Assembly: GCA_016235455.1 (NCBI GenBank)
Contig: JACRKZ010000037.1
Span: 1-55,123 of the forward strand
Length of the DNA: 55,123 nucleotides
From: Armatimonadota bacterium
Lineage (GTDB): Bacteria > Armatimonadota > UBA10988
Direction of reading: 5' to 3'
Shown: one piece after another, positions 34,421-42,799 of the stretch
Position numbering within the stretch: position 1 is the stretch's first letter
Layout of the letters: each line of letters opens with the position of its first letter
Notes under the pieces: generated by a model
Database searches by the model: none
Told to the model about the DNA's origin: nothing
The model's input: the letters and a program-made list of their open reading frames with translations, nothing else
Program-made: the position numbers and the translations under genes

Positions 34421-34451
34421 AGTATGCCAACACACCCCAGTGGGCGTCCAA
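34421..34451 (-). promoter_or_regulatory. Possible promoter for the SIMPL lipoprotein gene
   Basis: On the minus strand TTGGAC (34446-34451) and CATACT (34421-34426) are separated by 19 bases, slightly long. It is located 68 bases before the ATG. Confidence 0.35.
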
Positions 34452-34489
34452 CCGCGCCAGGTGTGCCCCTCGCCCGTGCGCATTCGCCG

Positions 34490-37336
34490 TCAGCTAAGCT
34501 CAACCCGCCCGCGCTCGGCCGTCGCCTCGGCCAGCAGCCGGCGGAACTCGGCCACCGCGGCCTCGACTTCCTCGGCGCCAACCGTGGGCCAGGCGTCGCG
34601 CAGCCGCGCCAGCAGGCCCGGCTCGCCGCTGGGCAGGCAGGCGCGCAGCAGGTCGATGGTCTCTGGCGTGAGAACCTCGGGCAGCGTCGCCGCCGACTGC
34701 ATGCCGAGCACCTGATGCAGCGCTTCCAGCCGGTCATCGCCGGCCTGGGCGATGATCTCCGCGGTCAGCAGCTCCCGTAGCCGGCGACTGCGGGTACCGA
34801 AGCCGGCTTCGACCTCGCGGGTCAGCGCATCGAGCTCGGCCGCGGGCGCCGGCTCGTCCATGGGCCACTCGCACCAGGGGCAGACGGCGCGGTGCGTCAG
34901 GTCGGGCTCGCGGCGGCAGACGGTCAAGCGGCGGGCCAGTTCGTCCAGGCCAGGGGCGATCGACAGCGGCGGCCCGAGGGCCTGGATGGCGTTGAGCCGC
35001 GCCACGGCATCGCGCGTGCGGCGGGCCGCGTCGGCCTGGCCGGCCAGGTGCGACAGGCGGTCACGGTGGGCCGCGTGCGCCGCGCCGTAGACCGCCGCGT
35101 ACTGCCGCCGGAACTGCGCCGCCTGGGCCAGCAGACCGCGCGCCAGGTGCGGCTGGGCCAGCAGGCGGGCCGGGTCGATCTGCGCGGTCAGCGCCAGCAG
35201 ATCGCCCTCCAGCGGATGCTGCGGCGGCAACCGCAGGTCGCGCAGCCAGGCCCGGAACGAGGCCACCTGGTCGACCTGATCGGCCAACTGGCGCCAGCCC
35301 TCGAGCTGCTGCCGCACACGCCGCCAAACCGCCAGGTCAAAGCGGTACAGGTCGCCCAGGCGCTCGCCGAACGACTCGACCGAGTCCGCGGTCGCCAGCC
35401 GCGCCAGGCGCTGCAGTGTGGCCTCCACCTCGTCGGGCAGGGGGCGATCCAGCGCTTGGGCCAGTTGGTCGAACGAGCGCGCCACCCAGCGCACCTGCTG
35501 GCGCAGCTCGGCCAGCGCCTCGCGCAAGCGGGCGCGAGCCTCGCTCAGCGCCGCCGGCGACTGGTCGGCGGTCAACTCCGGCACCAACACCCGGGCGAAC
35601 GCCAGCAGGTCGGGCCAACTCCGCGCATCGCTGCGGGCCAACCTTCTAACGCACTTCAGATCGAGCGTTGACCAGTTCTGGCCCGGCAGGTCGGCGGCCG
35701 ACAGCCAGGCCAGATCCCCGCTCGGCCCGACCAGTTCCAGCCGCGTGGCCGGCTCGCCACGCTGGACGAAGGCCAGCAGATAGAGCCGCACCAGATCGGG
35801 TGTCAGGCCGTGCGGCGGTGCGGTGAGCTCGGCCAGCAAGTCGGGCACCGGCAGCGACCCGCCTTGGGCCGCCAGCCGTCGGCGCAACTCGGCGAACCCG
35901 GCGGGCTCGCTGCCCTGGGCCAGGCAGAGCGCGCGGCGCGGCGCGCGGTCGCCGCGCTCCAGTCCCGCCAGCGAGCGGTGCATGGCCGCCAACTGCGCCT
36001 CGGCCAGCGGCTCCTCAAGCAGTTCAGAGTGGATCCACAGGGAGCGCTGTGTGTGGCATTGGGCCAGTCGCGGCCGCAGCAGCGCCGCAGCCCACAGGTG
36101 CGGTGCGGCGGCGGCCAGCGTCTCGCGCCAGTTGCCGGCCAGCGGCGGCTGCGCGGTCAGCGTGCCCTCGGTGTAGTCGCTCAGCCACTCGCCATCTGGC
36201 ACGGGCCGGCTGGCCGGCCAGCGCGCCGCGGCTGCGGCGCGCAAGTCGGCGTCGGGCAGGCTGCGGGCCAGCGTCTCCAGCGCCAGGGCGCGCGCCAGCC
36301 GGGCTCTGCGTTCGCCGCTGGGCGCGCCGGGGCGCAGAATAGCGATGCGCGGGTCGCCCGGCCAGGAGGCGGGAAGCGGGCCGCGCCGGGTCATGATGAT
36401 CAGCAGGAAGGCCAGGTCCGCGGGCAGCGGCTCGCCCCAAGCCGTGTCCGGCGCGTCGGCGATGCGCACCTCGCCACGGTAGAGCACGTTCTCCCAGACC
36501 ACCGTACAGGCGCCCGCCAGCGGTGCCAGCGACTCGCGCAGGAGGTCGGTACGCAGGTCCTCCAAGGCCGGCACCGTGACCCGCTCAGCCTGCGCGGCAC
36601 AGATGGTCGCCAAGGGATCGTCGGTCGGCTCGGTGGGCGCGCTGGGCAGGTTGAGGCACTCCAACCGATCCACCAGCTCACTGGGCGCCGGCGAGGCCGC
36701 CGCGGCCACCAGCCACCAGGTCTGGCCATACGCCTCCGGCAGGTCGACCAACAGCGCGGTCAGCACCTCAAGCAGGTCAGACGCCGAGCCGGGATCGGCG
36801 TCGTCGAGCAGCACCACCGGCCGACGACCCGCCATCTGCAGGCAGTGGTCGGCCACCTCGGCCAGCCGCTCGGCGGCCGGGCGCAGGGCCGGCAGCGCCA
36901 ATCCGCGCGCGGCCGCATGCTCGGCGAGCAGGCGCGCCAGTTCGTCGGGGCCCAGTCGACGGCGTGCCTCCAGCAAAGGCAGGCCGAAGCGGTCGCGGCA
37001 GGCGGCGTCGACGGCGACCTGCTCCGACACGCCCGGCCCGGCGTCGAGCCAGGCCATCCACTCGTGCGTGGGCACGGCCACGCTGGCGGCACTGGGATCA
37101 TGCTCGGCCAACGCAGCGACAAGCCGCTCGACGAGACGATGGGGCCCGTTGGCGTCGCTCAGGTCGACCACCAACGGCAGCCAGCCGTCATCGGCCAGCA
37201 GCGCCTCGGCGGTATCGGCCAGCAACTCGCTCTTGCCGCTGCCCCAGCCGCCGCACAGCCATACCGCGCGGCCGAGCGCCAGCCGGCGCACCACAGCCGC
37301 GCCCGTTGGCCCAGGACTGGTCGTTCCGTGCTCCAT
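34490..37336 (-). CDS. Large P-loop ATPase, BrxC/PglY/DUF6079-like
   Basis: This 948-residue cytoplasmic protein has a Walker A GGWGSGKS (residues 29-36) and a Walker B-like VVLLDDAD (about 174-181). It has long helical, coiled-coil-like Arg/Leu-rich middle regions. Near residues 807-822 a zinc knuckle, Cys plus CPWC, is followed by helical segments and LTPETIDLL. The order of N-terminal ATPase, helical body and C-terminal CPxC knuckle resembles the large ATPases of BREX-type defence (BrxC/PglY) and DUF6079 proteins. I see no sequence-level proof. I chose the ATG at 37336, after AGAGGG and GGAG; a TTG at 37390 is also open. No other BREX gene is adjacent. Confidence 0.7.
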   Translation of the reverse strand: MEHGTTSPGPTGAAVVRRLALGRAVWLCGGWGSGKSELLADTAEALLADDGWLPLVVDLSDANGPHRLVERLVAALAEHDPSAASVAVPTHEWMAWLDAGPGVSEQVAVDAACRDRFGLPLLEARRRLGPDELARLLAEHAAARGLALPALRPAAERLAEVADHCLQMAGRRPVVLLDDADPGSASDLLEVLTALLVDLPEAYGQTWWLVAAAASPAPSELVDRLECLNLPSAPTEPTDDPLATICAAQAERVTVPALEDLRTDLLRESLAPLAGACTVVWENVLYRGEVRIADAPDTAWGEPLPADLAFLLIIMTRRGPLPASWPGDPRIAILRPGAPSGERRARLARALALETLARSLPDADLRAAAAARWPASRPVPDGEWLSDYTEGTLTAQPPLAGNWRETLAAAAPHLWAAALLRPRLAQCHTQRSLWIHSELLEEPLAEAQLAAMHRSLAGLERGDRAPRRALCLAQGSEPAGFAELRRRLAAQGGSLPVPDLLAELTAPPHGLTPDLVRLYLLAFVQRGEPATRLELVGPSGDLAWLSAADLPGQNWSTLDLKCVRRLARSDARSWPDLLAFARVLVPELTADQSPAALSEARARLREALAELRQQVRWVARSFDQLAQALDRPLPDEVEATLQRLARLATADSVESFGERLGDLYRFDLAVWRRVRQQLEGWRQLADQVDQVASFRAWLRDLRLPPQHPLEGDLLALTAQIDPARLLAQPHLARGLLAQAAQFRRQYAAVYGAAHAAHRDRLSHLAGQADAARRTRDAVARLNAIQALGPPLSIAPGLDELARRLTVCRREPDLTHRAVCPWCEWPMDEPAPAAELDALTREVEAGFGTRSRRLRELLTAEIIAQAGDDRLEALHQVLGMQSAATLPEVLTPETIDLLRACLPSGEPGLLARLRDAWPTVGAEEVEAAVAEFRRLLAEATAERGRVELS

Positions 37337-37601
37337 GCTCCGTGCCCTCTCTGACCGGCCCGTCGCCGCGCTGTCCGGCGAACGGCCCAACTGCTATGAT
37401 CGGGCGGCGACACGCTGCTGACCCGGGCGGTCGCCCAGCCCAAGGAGCGCGCTGTCTACTATCGTAGCTCAACTCACCTCAGTCCATGGCCATGTCTATT
37501 CCAGGTTCATACACACAACAGGCCAGCGCAGCCCAGTGAAGCACTTCGTTACCGGGGAAAGGCAGATCGGTGATGAGCAAGCCGCGCCGCGAGTGCCAGC
37601 C

Positions 37602-39188
37602 ATGATGCCACCCGGCGAGCACATGCTGACCTACCGGGCCGAGGTCGGCGGCCAACCGCAGCCCTATCGGCTGTACGTGCCCGCCATCGCGCGCCGCCGG
37701 TACCCCTTGGTGCTGTGCCTGAGTGGCTTTGGCGGCGGCTGCTGGGACTGGTCGCCGACGGACCGGCGCTGGGCCGATGCGCTCGGCGTGGTGCTGGCCG
37801 GGCCCTACGGCTGGGGCAACCAGCACTGGGACGGACTGGGCGAGGACGATGTGCTGCGGGTGCGGCGCGAGGTCGCCGCGCGGCTACCCATCGACGCCGA
37901 CCGCGTCTACCTGCACGGTGGCAGCATGGGCGGCCACGGCGCGCTACGGCTGGCCTGGCGCCACCCGCACCTGTTTGCCGGCACGTCGGCGGTGGCCGGC
38001 TGGATCTCGGGCGAGCAGTGGTACGCCAAGTGGTACGCCGCGCCAGGCGAGTGGAGGCCGCCACCGGCCATCGCGCAGTTGGTAGAGGCCGCCTCGCCCT
38101 GCGCCTGGCGCCAGCAGGCCCGGTTCGTGGCCACACGGCTGGCCTTCGGCACGGCCGACGATGTCAACGAGCCCGAGGACACCGAGTGGCTGCTGGCCAG
38201 CCTGGCCGAGCAGGGCCTGCTCGACGGGCGCCGGGTGGTGGCCGAACGCGTGCCGGGCGGCGGACACGGAGCCGGCGGCGCCTGGCCGCGCGTGCTGCGC
38301 TTCCTGTTACGTCAGCGGCGACGCTGGCCGACCGCGCACCACTCGCCCAACCTGCGCCACGCCGACCTGGGCTGGGTGCGCGTGGACCGACGTCCCGACC
38401 CGCTGGCGACCGTCAGCATCGAGGCCGCCTGGCGAGACGGCCGGGCCGAACTGCGCCTGACCAACGCAGCCGAGGTGGTGCTCCAGCCGGCGTTTGCGCC
38501 GCCGCCGCTGCGCCGCGGGTTCGCGCTGACCATCAACGGCACCGACCACGGCTCGGTCGCGTCGGGCGCGACGGCGCGGCTGGCGCTGACCGCGGCACCC
38601 AGTTCGCTGGCCAAGCGCCGTGGTGCCGACGGCGGGCCGGGCGAGCTGTTCCGCGCGCCGTTCGGCGTGCTGATGCCAGTCCGTGGCGCACAGCGCGCCG
38701 CCGCCGAAGCGTTCGCCGCGGACTGGCAGGCGTGGTTCGGCGGGCCGGTCGCCCAGGCCGCCGTGCCTGGACCGTCAGGCCACCTGGTCGTGTGGGGCGA
38801 TGAGCACGACCACCCGTGGCTGCGGCGCTGGGCCGAGTGGCCCGAGCCACTGGGCGTGCGGCCGTGGCCCGACGGCATCGAGATCGACGGCCAGCGGTTC
38901 GCGGCGGCCCGCTTCGGCTGGCAGGTGCTGCATCCCCTGCCGTGGCAGCCCGAGCGACTGGTGCTGCTGTGCCGCGGCTACCAACGCAGCCCGGTCGACG
39001 CCGAGCAGACGCCGTGGGCCGTAGGAAAGGACCTGGAGAGCCTGCCCTGGCGGGCGCCAGACGTGGTTGTGTTCGACCCGCGCGTCGAGCCCCGCCTGTC
39101 GGTGCAGCCGCCGCTGCGGGTACTCAGCGACGCCTGGGTGCTGGCCGGAACGTTCGACGCGGCCTGGCGCCACCTGCTTGTCTCTTGA
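37602..39188 (+). CDS. Alpha/beta hydrolase with C-terminal extension
   Basis: The first 270 residues are a serine hydrolase of the PHB-depolymerase/esterase-like group: QPYRLYVPAI, PLVLCLSGFGGG, then the nucleophile elbow GGSMGG (Ser108) and a late His in GGGHGAGG. The C-terminal half (from about residue 290) has no domain I recognise, although it starts with a beta-rich region (ATVSIEAAWRDGRAELRLTN). No signal peptide is visible. The start is uncertain: ATG at 37602, GTG at 37536 and ATG at 37623 are in frame and none has a clear ribosome binding site. The GH51 gene follows on the same strand, which suggests shared polysaccharide use. Confidence 0.75.
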   Translation: MMPPGEHMLTYRAEVGGQPQPYRLYVPAIARRRYPLVLCLSGFGGGCWDWSPTDRRWADALGVVLAGPYGWGNQHWDGLGEDDVLRVRREVAARLPIDADRVYLHGGSMGGHGALRLAWRHPHLFAGTSAVAGWISGEQWYAKWYAAPGEWRPPPAIAQLVEAASPCAWRQQARFVATRLAFGTADDVNEPEDTEWLLASLAEQGLLDGRRVVAERVPGGGHGAGGAWPRVLRFLLRQRRRWPTAHHSPNLRHADLGWVRVDRRPDPLATVSIEAAWRDGRAELRLTNAAEVVLQPAFAPPPLRRGFALTINGTDHGSVASGATARLALTAAPSSLAKRRGADGGPGELFRAPFGVLMPVRGAQRAAAEAFAADWQAWFGGPVAQAAVPGPSGHLVVWGDEHDHPWLRRWAEWPEPLGVRPWPDGIEIDGQRFAAARFGWQVLHPLPWQPERLVLLCRGYQRSPVDAEQTPWAVGKDLESLPWRAPDVVVFDPRVEPRLSVQPPLRVLSDAWVLAGTFDAAWRHLLVS

Positions 39189-39287
39189 CGTATTCAACTA
39201 TCAATCCGCCCCATCTCGTCGATGTTGCCCGTGCATGATGCCAGGCGGGAGCCAACGCCCTATCCTTTGGCGGTGGAGGCAGGCACA

Positions 39288-40754
39288 GTGAACAAGCTGG
39301 TGGTCAACGCCGATCTGGGCGATGTGACGATTTCGCGGCATATCCAGGGGCATTTCGCCGAGCACCTGGGACGCTGCATCTACGAAGGCATCTGGGTGGG
39401 CGTGGACTCGCCCATCCCCAACACGCGGGGTATGCGCGACGACGTGCTCGACGCCCTGCGCGCGCTGAAGATGCCCAACGTGCGCTGGCCCGGGGGCTGC
39501 TTCGCCGACACCTACCACTGGATGGACGGCATCGGCCGCAGCATCGACCGGCCGTCGATGGTCAACGTCCACTGGGGCGGCGTGACCGAGAACAACCACT
39601 TCGGCACACACGAGTTCTTCGACTTCTGCGAGCTGGTCGGCACCGAGCCGTATGTGTGCGGCAATGTCGGCTCGGGCAGCGTGCGCGAGATGGCTGAGTG
39701 GGTCGAGTACATCACCATGCCCGGCGCCAGCCCGATGTCCGACCTGCGTCGCGACAACGGCCGCGCCGAGCCCTGGCCGCTGAAGTACTGGGCGGTAGGC
39801 AATGAGAACTGGGGCTGCGGCGGCAACATGCGGCCCGAGTACTATGCCGACCTCTACCGGCAGTACGCCTGCTTCCTGCGGCACTTTGGCGGTGACAAGC
39901 TCTACAAAGTCGCCTGCGGGCACACCGACGAGTGGAACCGGGTGCTGGTCGACCGCTGCCATCAGCACATGGACGGCATCAGCATCCACTACTACACCTC
40001 CGAGGGCGGCTGGAACAAGAAGGGCTCGGCTACCGAGTTCGACGAGGCGGGCTGGTTCGCCATGCTGCGCGGCGGCTCGCTGGTGGAGCCGTTCATCCGC
40101 AAGACCGCCGGTATTCTCGACGCTTACGACCCCGCCGGCCGCATCGGCATCATTCTCGACGAGTGGGGCTCGTGGTACAACGTGGAGCCCGGCACCAACC
40201 CCGGCTTCCTCTACCAGCAGAACACCATGCGCGACGCACTGCTGGCGGGCCTGTCGCTCAACATCTTCAACGCCTGGGCCAAGCGGCTGCACATGGCCAA
40301 CATCGCCCAGACCATCAACGTGCTGCAGGCGATGATCCTGACCGAGGGTGGGCGCATGGTGCGCACACCGACCTATCACGTGTTCGAGATGTACAACGTG
40401 CATCAGGACGCCACGCTGGTGCCGATCAGCCTGGACTGCGCGAAGTATGAGATGAATGGCCAGTCCATCGCACAGGTCAGCGCCTCGGCCTCGCGCCGGG
40501 CCGATGGCGTGCTGCACCTGACGCTGTGCAACCTGCACCATGCCGACAGCGCCGACCTGGCCATCGACCTGCGCGGTCTCGCCGCCCAATCGGTCAGCGG
40601 GCGCATCCTGGTGGGCGACCGCATCCAGGCCCACAACACGTTCGACCAGCCAGACCAGGTGGTACCCGTGGCCTTCGACGGCGCCAGGCTGTCGTCCGAT
40701 GGGCTGCTGGTGCAGTTGCCCGCGGCGTCGGTGGTGGTGCTGGCGATCTCGTGA
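39288..40754 (+). CDS. Alpha-L-arabinofuranosidase, GH51
   Basis: GH51 enzymes release arabinose from arabinan and arabinoxylan. The early blocks [20 protein letters not shown] and [13 protein letters not shown] are typical. The acid/base Glu is E173 in GNENWG, and the nucleophile is E292 in ILDEWGSW. The length of 488 residues is normal. I chose the GTG at 39288 because GGAGG (39275-39279) lies eight bases upstream, while the longer frame from 39222 has no such site. No signal peptide is present, so it likely works on imported oligosaccharide. The DUF6171-type gene overlaps its end. Confidence 0.95.
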   Translation: MNKLVVNADLGDVTISRHIQGHFAEHLGRCIYEGIWVGVDSPIPNTRGMRDDVLDALRALKMPNVRWPGGCFADTYHWMDGIGRSIDRPSMVNVHWGGVTENNHFGTHEFFDFCELVGTEPYVCGNVGSGSVREMAEWVEYITMPGASPMSDLRRDNGRAEPWPLKYWAVGNENWGCGGNMRPEYYADLYRQYACFLRHFGGDKLYKVACGHTDEWNRVLVDRCHQHMDGISIHYYTSEGGWNKKGSATEFDEAGWFAMLRGGSLVEPFIRKTAGILDAYDPAGRIGIILDEWGSWYNVEPGTNPGFLYQQNTMRDALLAGLSLNIFNAWAKRLHMANIAQTINVLQAMILTEGGRMVRTPTYHVFEMYNVHQDATLVPISLDCAKYEMNGQSIAQVSASASRRADGVLHLTLCNLHHADSADLAIDLRGLAAQSVSGRILVGDRIQAHNTFDQPDQVVPVAFDGARLSSDGLLVQLPAASVVVLAIS

Positions 40755-41005
40755 GCCACGACTGCCCCGGCTGCGGGGTGACGGTGCGGCTGGCAGCCGG
40801 CGAGATTGACCGGCTGCTGGCCGCCTACGTGGCCGCCTCGCCCGAGCCGCTGGCCGATGAGGCCGTGGCGGCGCGGCGGCTGGCCGTGTGTCGCGACTGC
40901 GCCGACCTGCGCTATGGCACCACGTGTCGGCACTGCGGCTGCCTGGTGGACATTCGCGCGCGGCTGGCGGCCCGGTCCTGTCCGGCGCCGTCAGCGCGGT
41001 GGTGA
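40751..41005 (+). CDS. Small zinc-ribbon protein, DUF6171-like
   Basis: This 84-residue protein has CPGCG near the start and then CRDCADL and a [16 protein letters not shown] block, ending CP...W. This Cys pattern matches the small DUF6171-type family, for which no function is known. The GTG start overlaps the GH51 stop as GTGA (40751-40754), so it is translationally coupled to it. The 3' end overlaps the converging secreted protein gene by 15 bases. The family assignment comes from memory of its Cys pattern. Confidence 0.75.
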   Translation: MSHDCPGCGVTVRLAAGEIDRLLAAYVAASPEPLADEAVAARRLAVCRDCADLRYGTTCRHCGCLVDIRARLAARSCPAPSARW

Positions 41006-42022
41006 GGGCCAGCGACCCGCGGCGAGTGCGCGGTAGATGGTGGCGATCTCCGCCAACGGCGCGCTGTACGTGCCCCGGTAGGGCTGGCCGGCGCGCAACC
41101 GCTCATAGAATGACGCCCCGGGCCCATCGTGCGCGCGGGCATAGGAGTTGGCCTGCAGAATGCACAGGTCACTGCTGAACCCGGCCAGGCAGCCCTTGGC
41201 CGCCGCCTCGCGGATCAGCAGCGCGCCGAGCGTGTTGCGCTCGGGCGGCAGCGGGTCGTTGCGCTCGGCGTCGTCGTAGCCCGGATAGGCCCCGCGCTCC
41301 GTCGCGCGGTAGTCCCAGGCCACGGTGATCAGGTCCCAGACGATGGGCAGGCCGCCGTTGCGCGCGGTCACCCAGTCGCGCAGCGTGGCCGCGCCGAAGC
41401 CCGGCTGCTGCCAGTCCTCCGTGTTGCGGCGCCCGTGGCAGAAGCCGCTCCAGGTGTCCTGCACCGCCGCCACGAACGGCTCGCCCAGCGACTCGCCGGG
41501 CTGCAACCCGACGCGCACCAGCCCGCCGGGGCAGGCCTCGGACAGCACCGCCAACCCGTCGCCCTGGTCGCGGCCGGGCAGCACATCAAAGACGGCCAGC
41601 CGCGCCGAGTGCAACTCATCGCGGCAGAACGCGGCCAACTGCCGCAACTCCTCGCGCCGGTAGACCGGCGTGAGTGGCGGGTCGTACATGCGCAGCACAA
41701 AGGTCGGCACCAGGTCCACGGTGGTGGGACAGGCGACGCGCCAGTCGCGCAGCACGCGCACGGCCTCGGCCACCGGCAGTTCAGCGTGGCAGACCAGGTA
41801 GAGCCGATTGGCGGCCAGGTCGCCGGTCAGCACGGTCGCGGCGAGCGTGATCTGGTCGGTCGTGGGCGCCACGCAGACGGGGAAGTCCGGGCCCCAATAG
41901 CCTCGTTGCGGCAGCGGTGCCAGCGAGGCGTGGAGCCAGTACGAGCGCTCCAAGCGGCTTGCATCCGGCTCGGCGGCGGCCGCTGCCCCCAGCATCGCCA
42001 CGGCCAGCAGCAGCCACCTCAT
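40991..42022 (-). CDS. Secreted protein of unknown function, 343 aa
   Basis: The start MRWLLLAVAMLGAAAAAEP is a typical signal peptide. The rest looks globular with features of a hydrolase-type barrel (RLYLVCHAELPVAEAVRVL, ARLAVFDVLPG, LPIVWDLITVAWDY), but I recognise no family. A surplus of Trp/Tyr in the C-terminal half could mean sugar binding. The stop overlaps the converging DUF6171-type gene. The DinB-like gene ends 15 bases upstream of the ATG. Confidence 0.7.
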   Translation of the reverse strand: MRWLLLAVAMLGAAAAAEPDASRLERSYWLHASLAPLPQRGYWGPDFPVCVAPTTDQITLAATVLTGDLAANRLYLVCHAELPVAEAVRVLRDWRVACPTTVDLVPTFVLRMYDPPLTPVYRREELRQLAAFCRDELHSARLAVFDVLPGRDQGDGLAVLSEACPGGLVRVGLQPGESLGEPFVAAVQDTWSGFCHGRRNTEDWQQPGFGAATLRDWVTARNGGLPIVWDLITVAWDYRATERGAYPGYDDAERNDPLPPERNTLGALLIREAAAKGCLAGFSSDLCILQANSYARAHDGPGASFYERLRAGQPYRGTYSAPLAEIATIYRALAAGRWPSPPR

Positions 42023-42037
42023 GCCCGGACCTCCGCG

Positions 42038-42583
42038 TCAACCACCGAACGCATGCTCGTCGAACGACCAGCGGTACGGATGTCCGCTCAGCCGGCGCAG
42101 AAGGCCACACTGGCCGCCATGGTACGTCCAGTGCCACAGCAAGTGCTGGAGCACGCCGCGCGGCGTGAACAACCGGCCGTCCTCGGCGGTCACCACCTGC
42201 CCGGCGTCGGGCAGCCCCGCCAGCGCGGGCCGGGTCACCTCGCGGCGCACACGCTCACACAGGCAGAGCAGCGCCGCGGCATCGCCGTCGGCGGCGTCGC
42301 TGGTCAGCGCCTGCTCCAGCTCGGGCGCCATCGGACGACAAGCCAGCATTGTGATCCAGCGGCATTCGGCCCAGGCCATGTGCCTGGTCAGGCTCGCCAG
42401 ATGGTTGCCCAGTCCCGGTGGCAGACAGCACAGTGCTGTACCCGGCAGATCCTCGATCAGGTCGCGATGGCGCGCGGACAGCTCGTCTAGCGCGCCGCAC
42501 AGCGCCGCCAGTTCGGCGCAGACCAGGCCATCGCTGGCCGGCACACAGTAGCGGCGGCCGCGGCCCGCCTTGCACTCGGGCAT
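42038..42583 (-). CDS. DinB-like four-helix metalloprotein
   Basis: This 181-residue protein matches the DinB/YfiT-type helical bundle: LASLTRHMAWAECRW (first metal His), then a late block HLLWHWTYHGGQCG with two further His. Three His ligands for one divalent metal are typical of the family, which includes bacillithiol/mycothiol-linked S-transferases. The cofactor or substrate cannot be named. It leads a two-gene unit with the secreted protein. Confidence 0.8.
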   Translation of the reverse strand: MPECKAGRGRRYCVPASDGLVCAELAALCGALDELSARHRDLIEDLPGTALCCLPPGLGNHLASLTRHMAWAECRWITMLACRPMAPELEQALTSDAADGDAAALLCLCERVRREVTRPALAGLPDAGQVVTAEDGRLFTPRGVLQHLLWHWTYHGGQCGLLRRLSGHPYRWSFDEHAFGG

Positions 42584-42738
42584 GGTTGGTCTCTCCGTCG
42601 GCGGCGTTCGTCACGCGGCGCGGCTCTCCTGCCTCTGGCGCGGGCCAGTGCGCGCCGCTCCGGGCTGGTTCACATACGTGTTACAATATCGCCGCGGAAT
42701 GGACTTTGTAGTGTTTGGGCCGGGCTGAAAGCGATGCC

Positions 42739-42772
42739 AGCGCCAACGCAGAGCGCCAACAGGTCCTATAAT
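42739..42772 (+). promoter_or_regulatory. Promoter and tandem 9-bp repeats for hybrid kinase 1
   Basis: A perfect TATAAT (42767-42772) precedes the TTG start by 27 bases. Two copies of AGCGCCAAC (42739-42747 and 42752-42760) lie just upstream, where a -35 would be and where none is seen. The arrangement fits activator-dependent transcription. It also argues against the ATG at 42734, which would be upstream of the RNA start. Confidence 0.5.
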
Positions 42773-42786
42773 CGGCGCGACAACTC

Positions 42787-42793
42787 AGGGAGA
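42787..42793 (+). promoter_or_regulatory. Ribosome binding site deciding a TTG start (kinase 1)
   Basis: AGGGAGA is six bases before the TTG at 42800. The same order (purine-rich site, then TTG CCC GG) precedes kinase 2. Confidence 0.6.
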
Positions 42794-42799
42794 AGTGGT

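Noticed and set aside
37337..37601. Possible promoters between the ATPase and hydrolase genes
   Set aside because: TATGAT (37395-37400) has only a weak -35, and other boxes are no better than chance.
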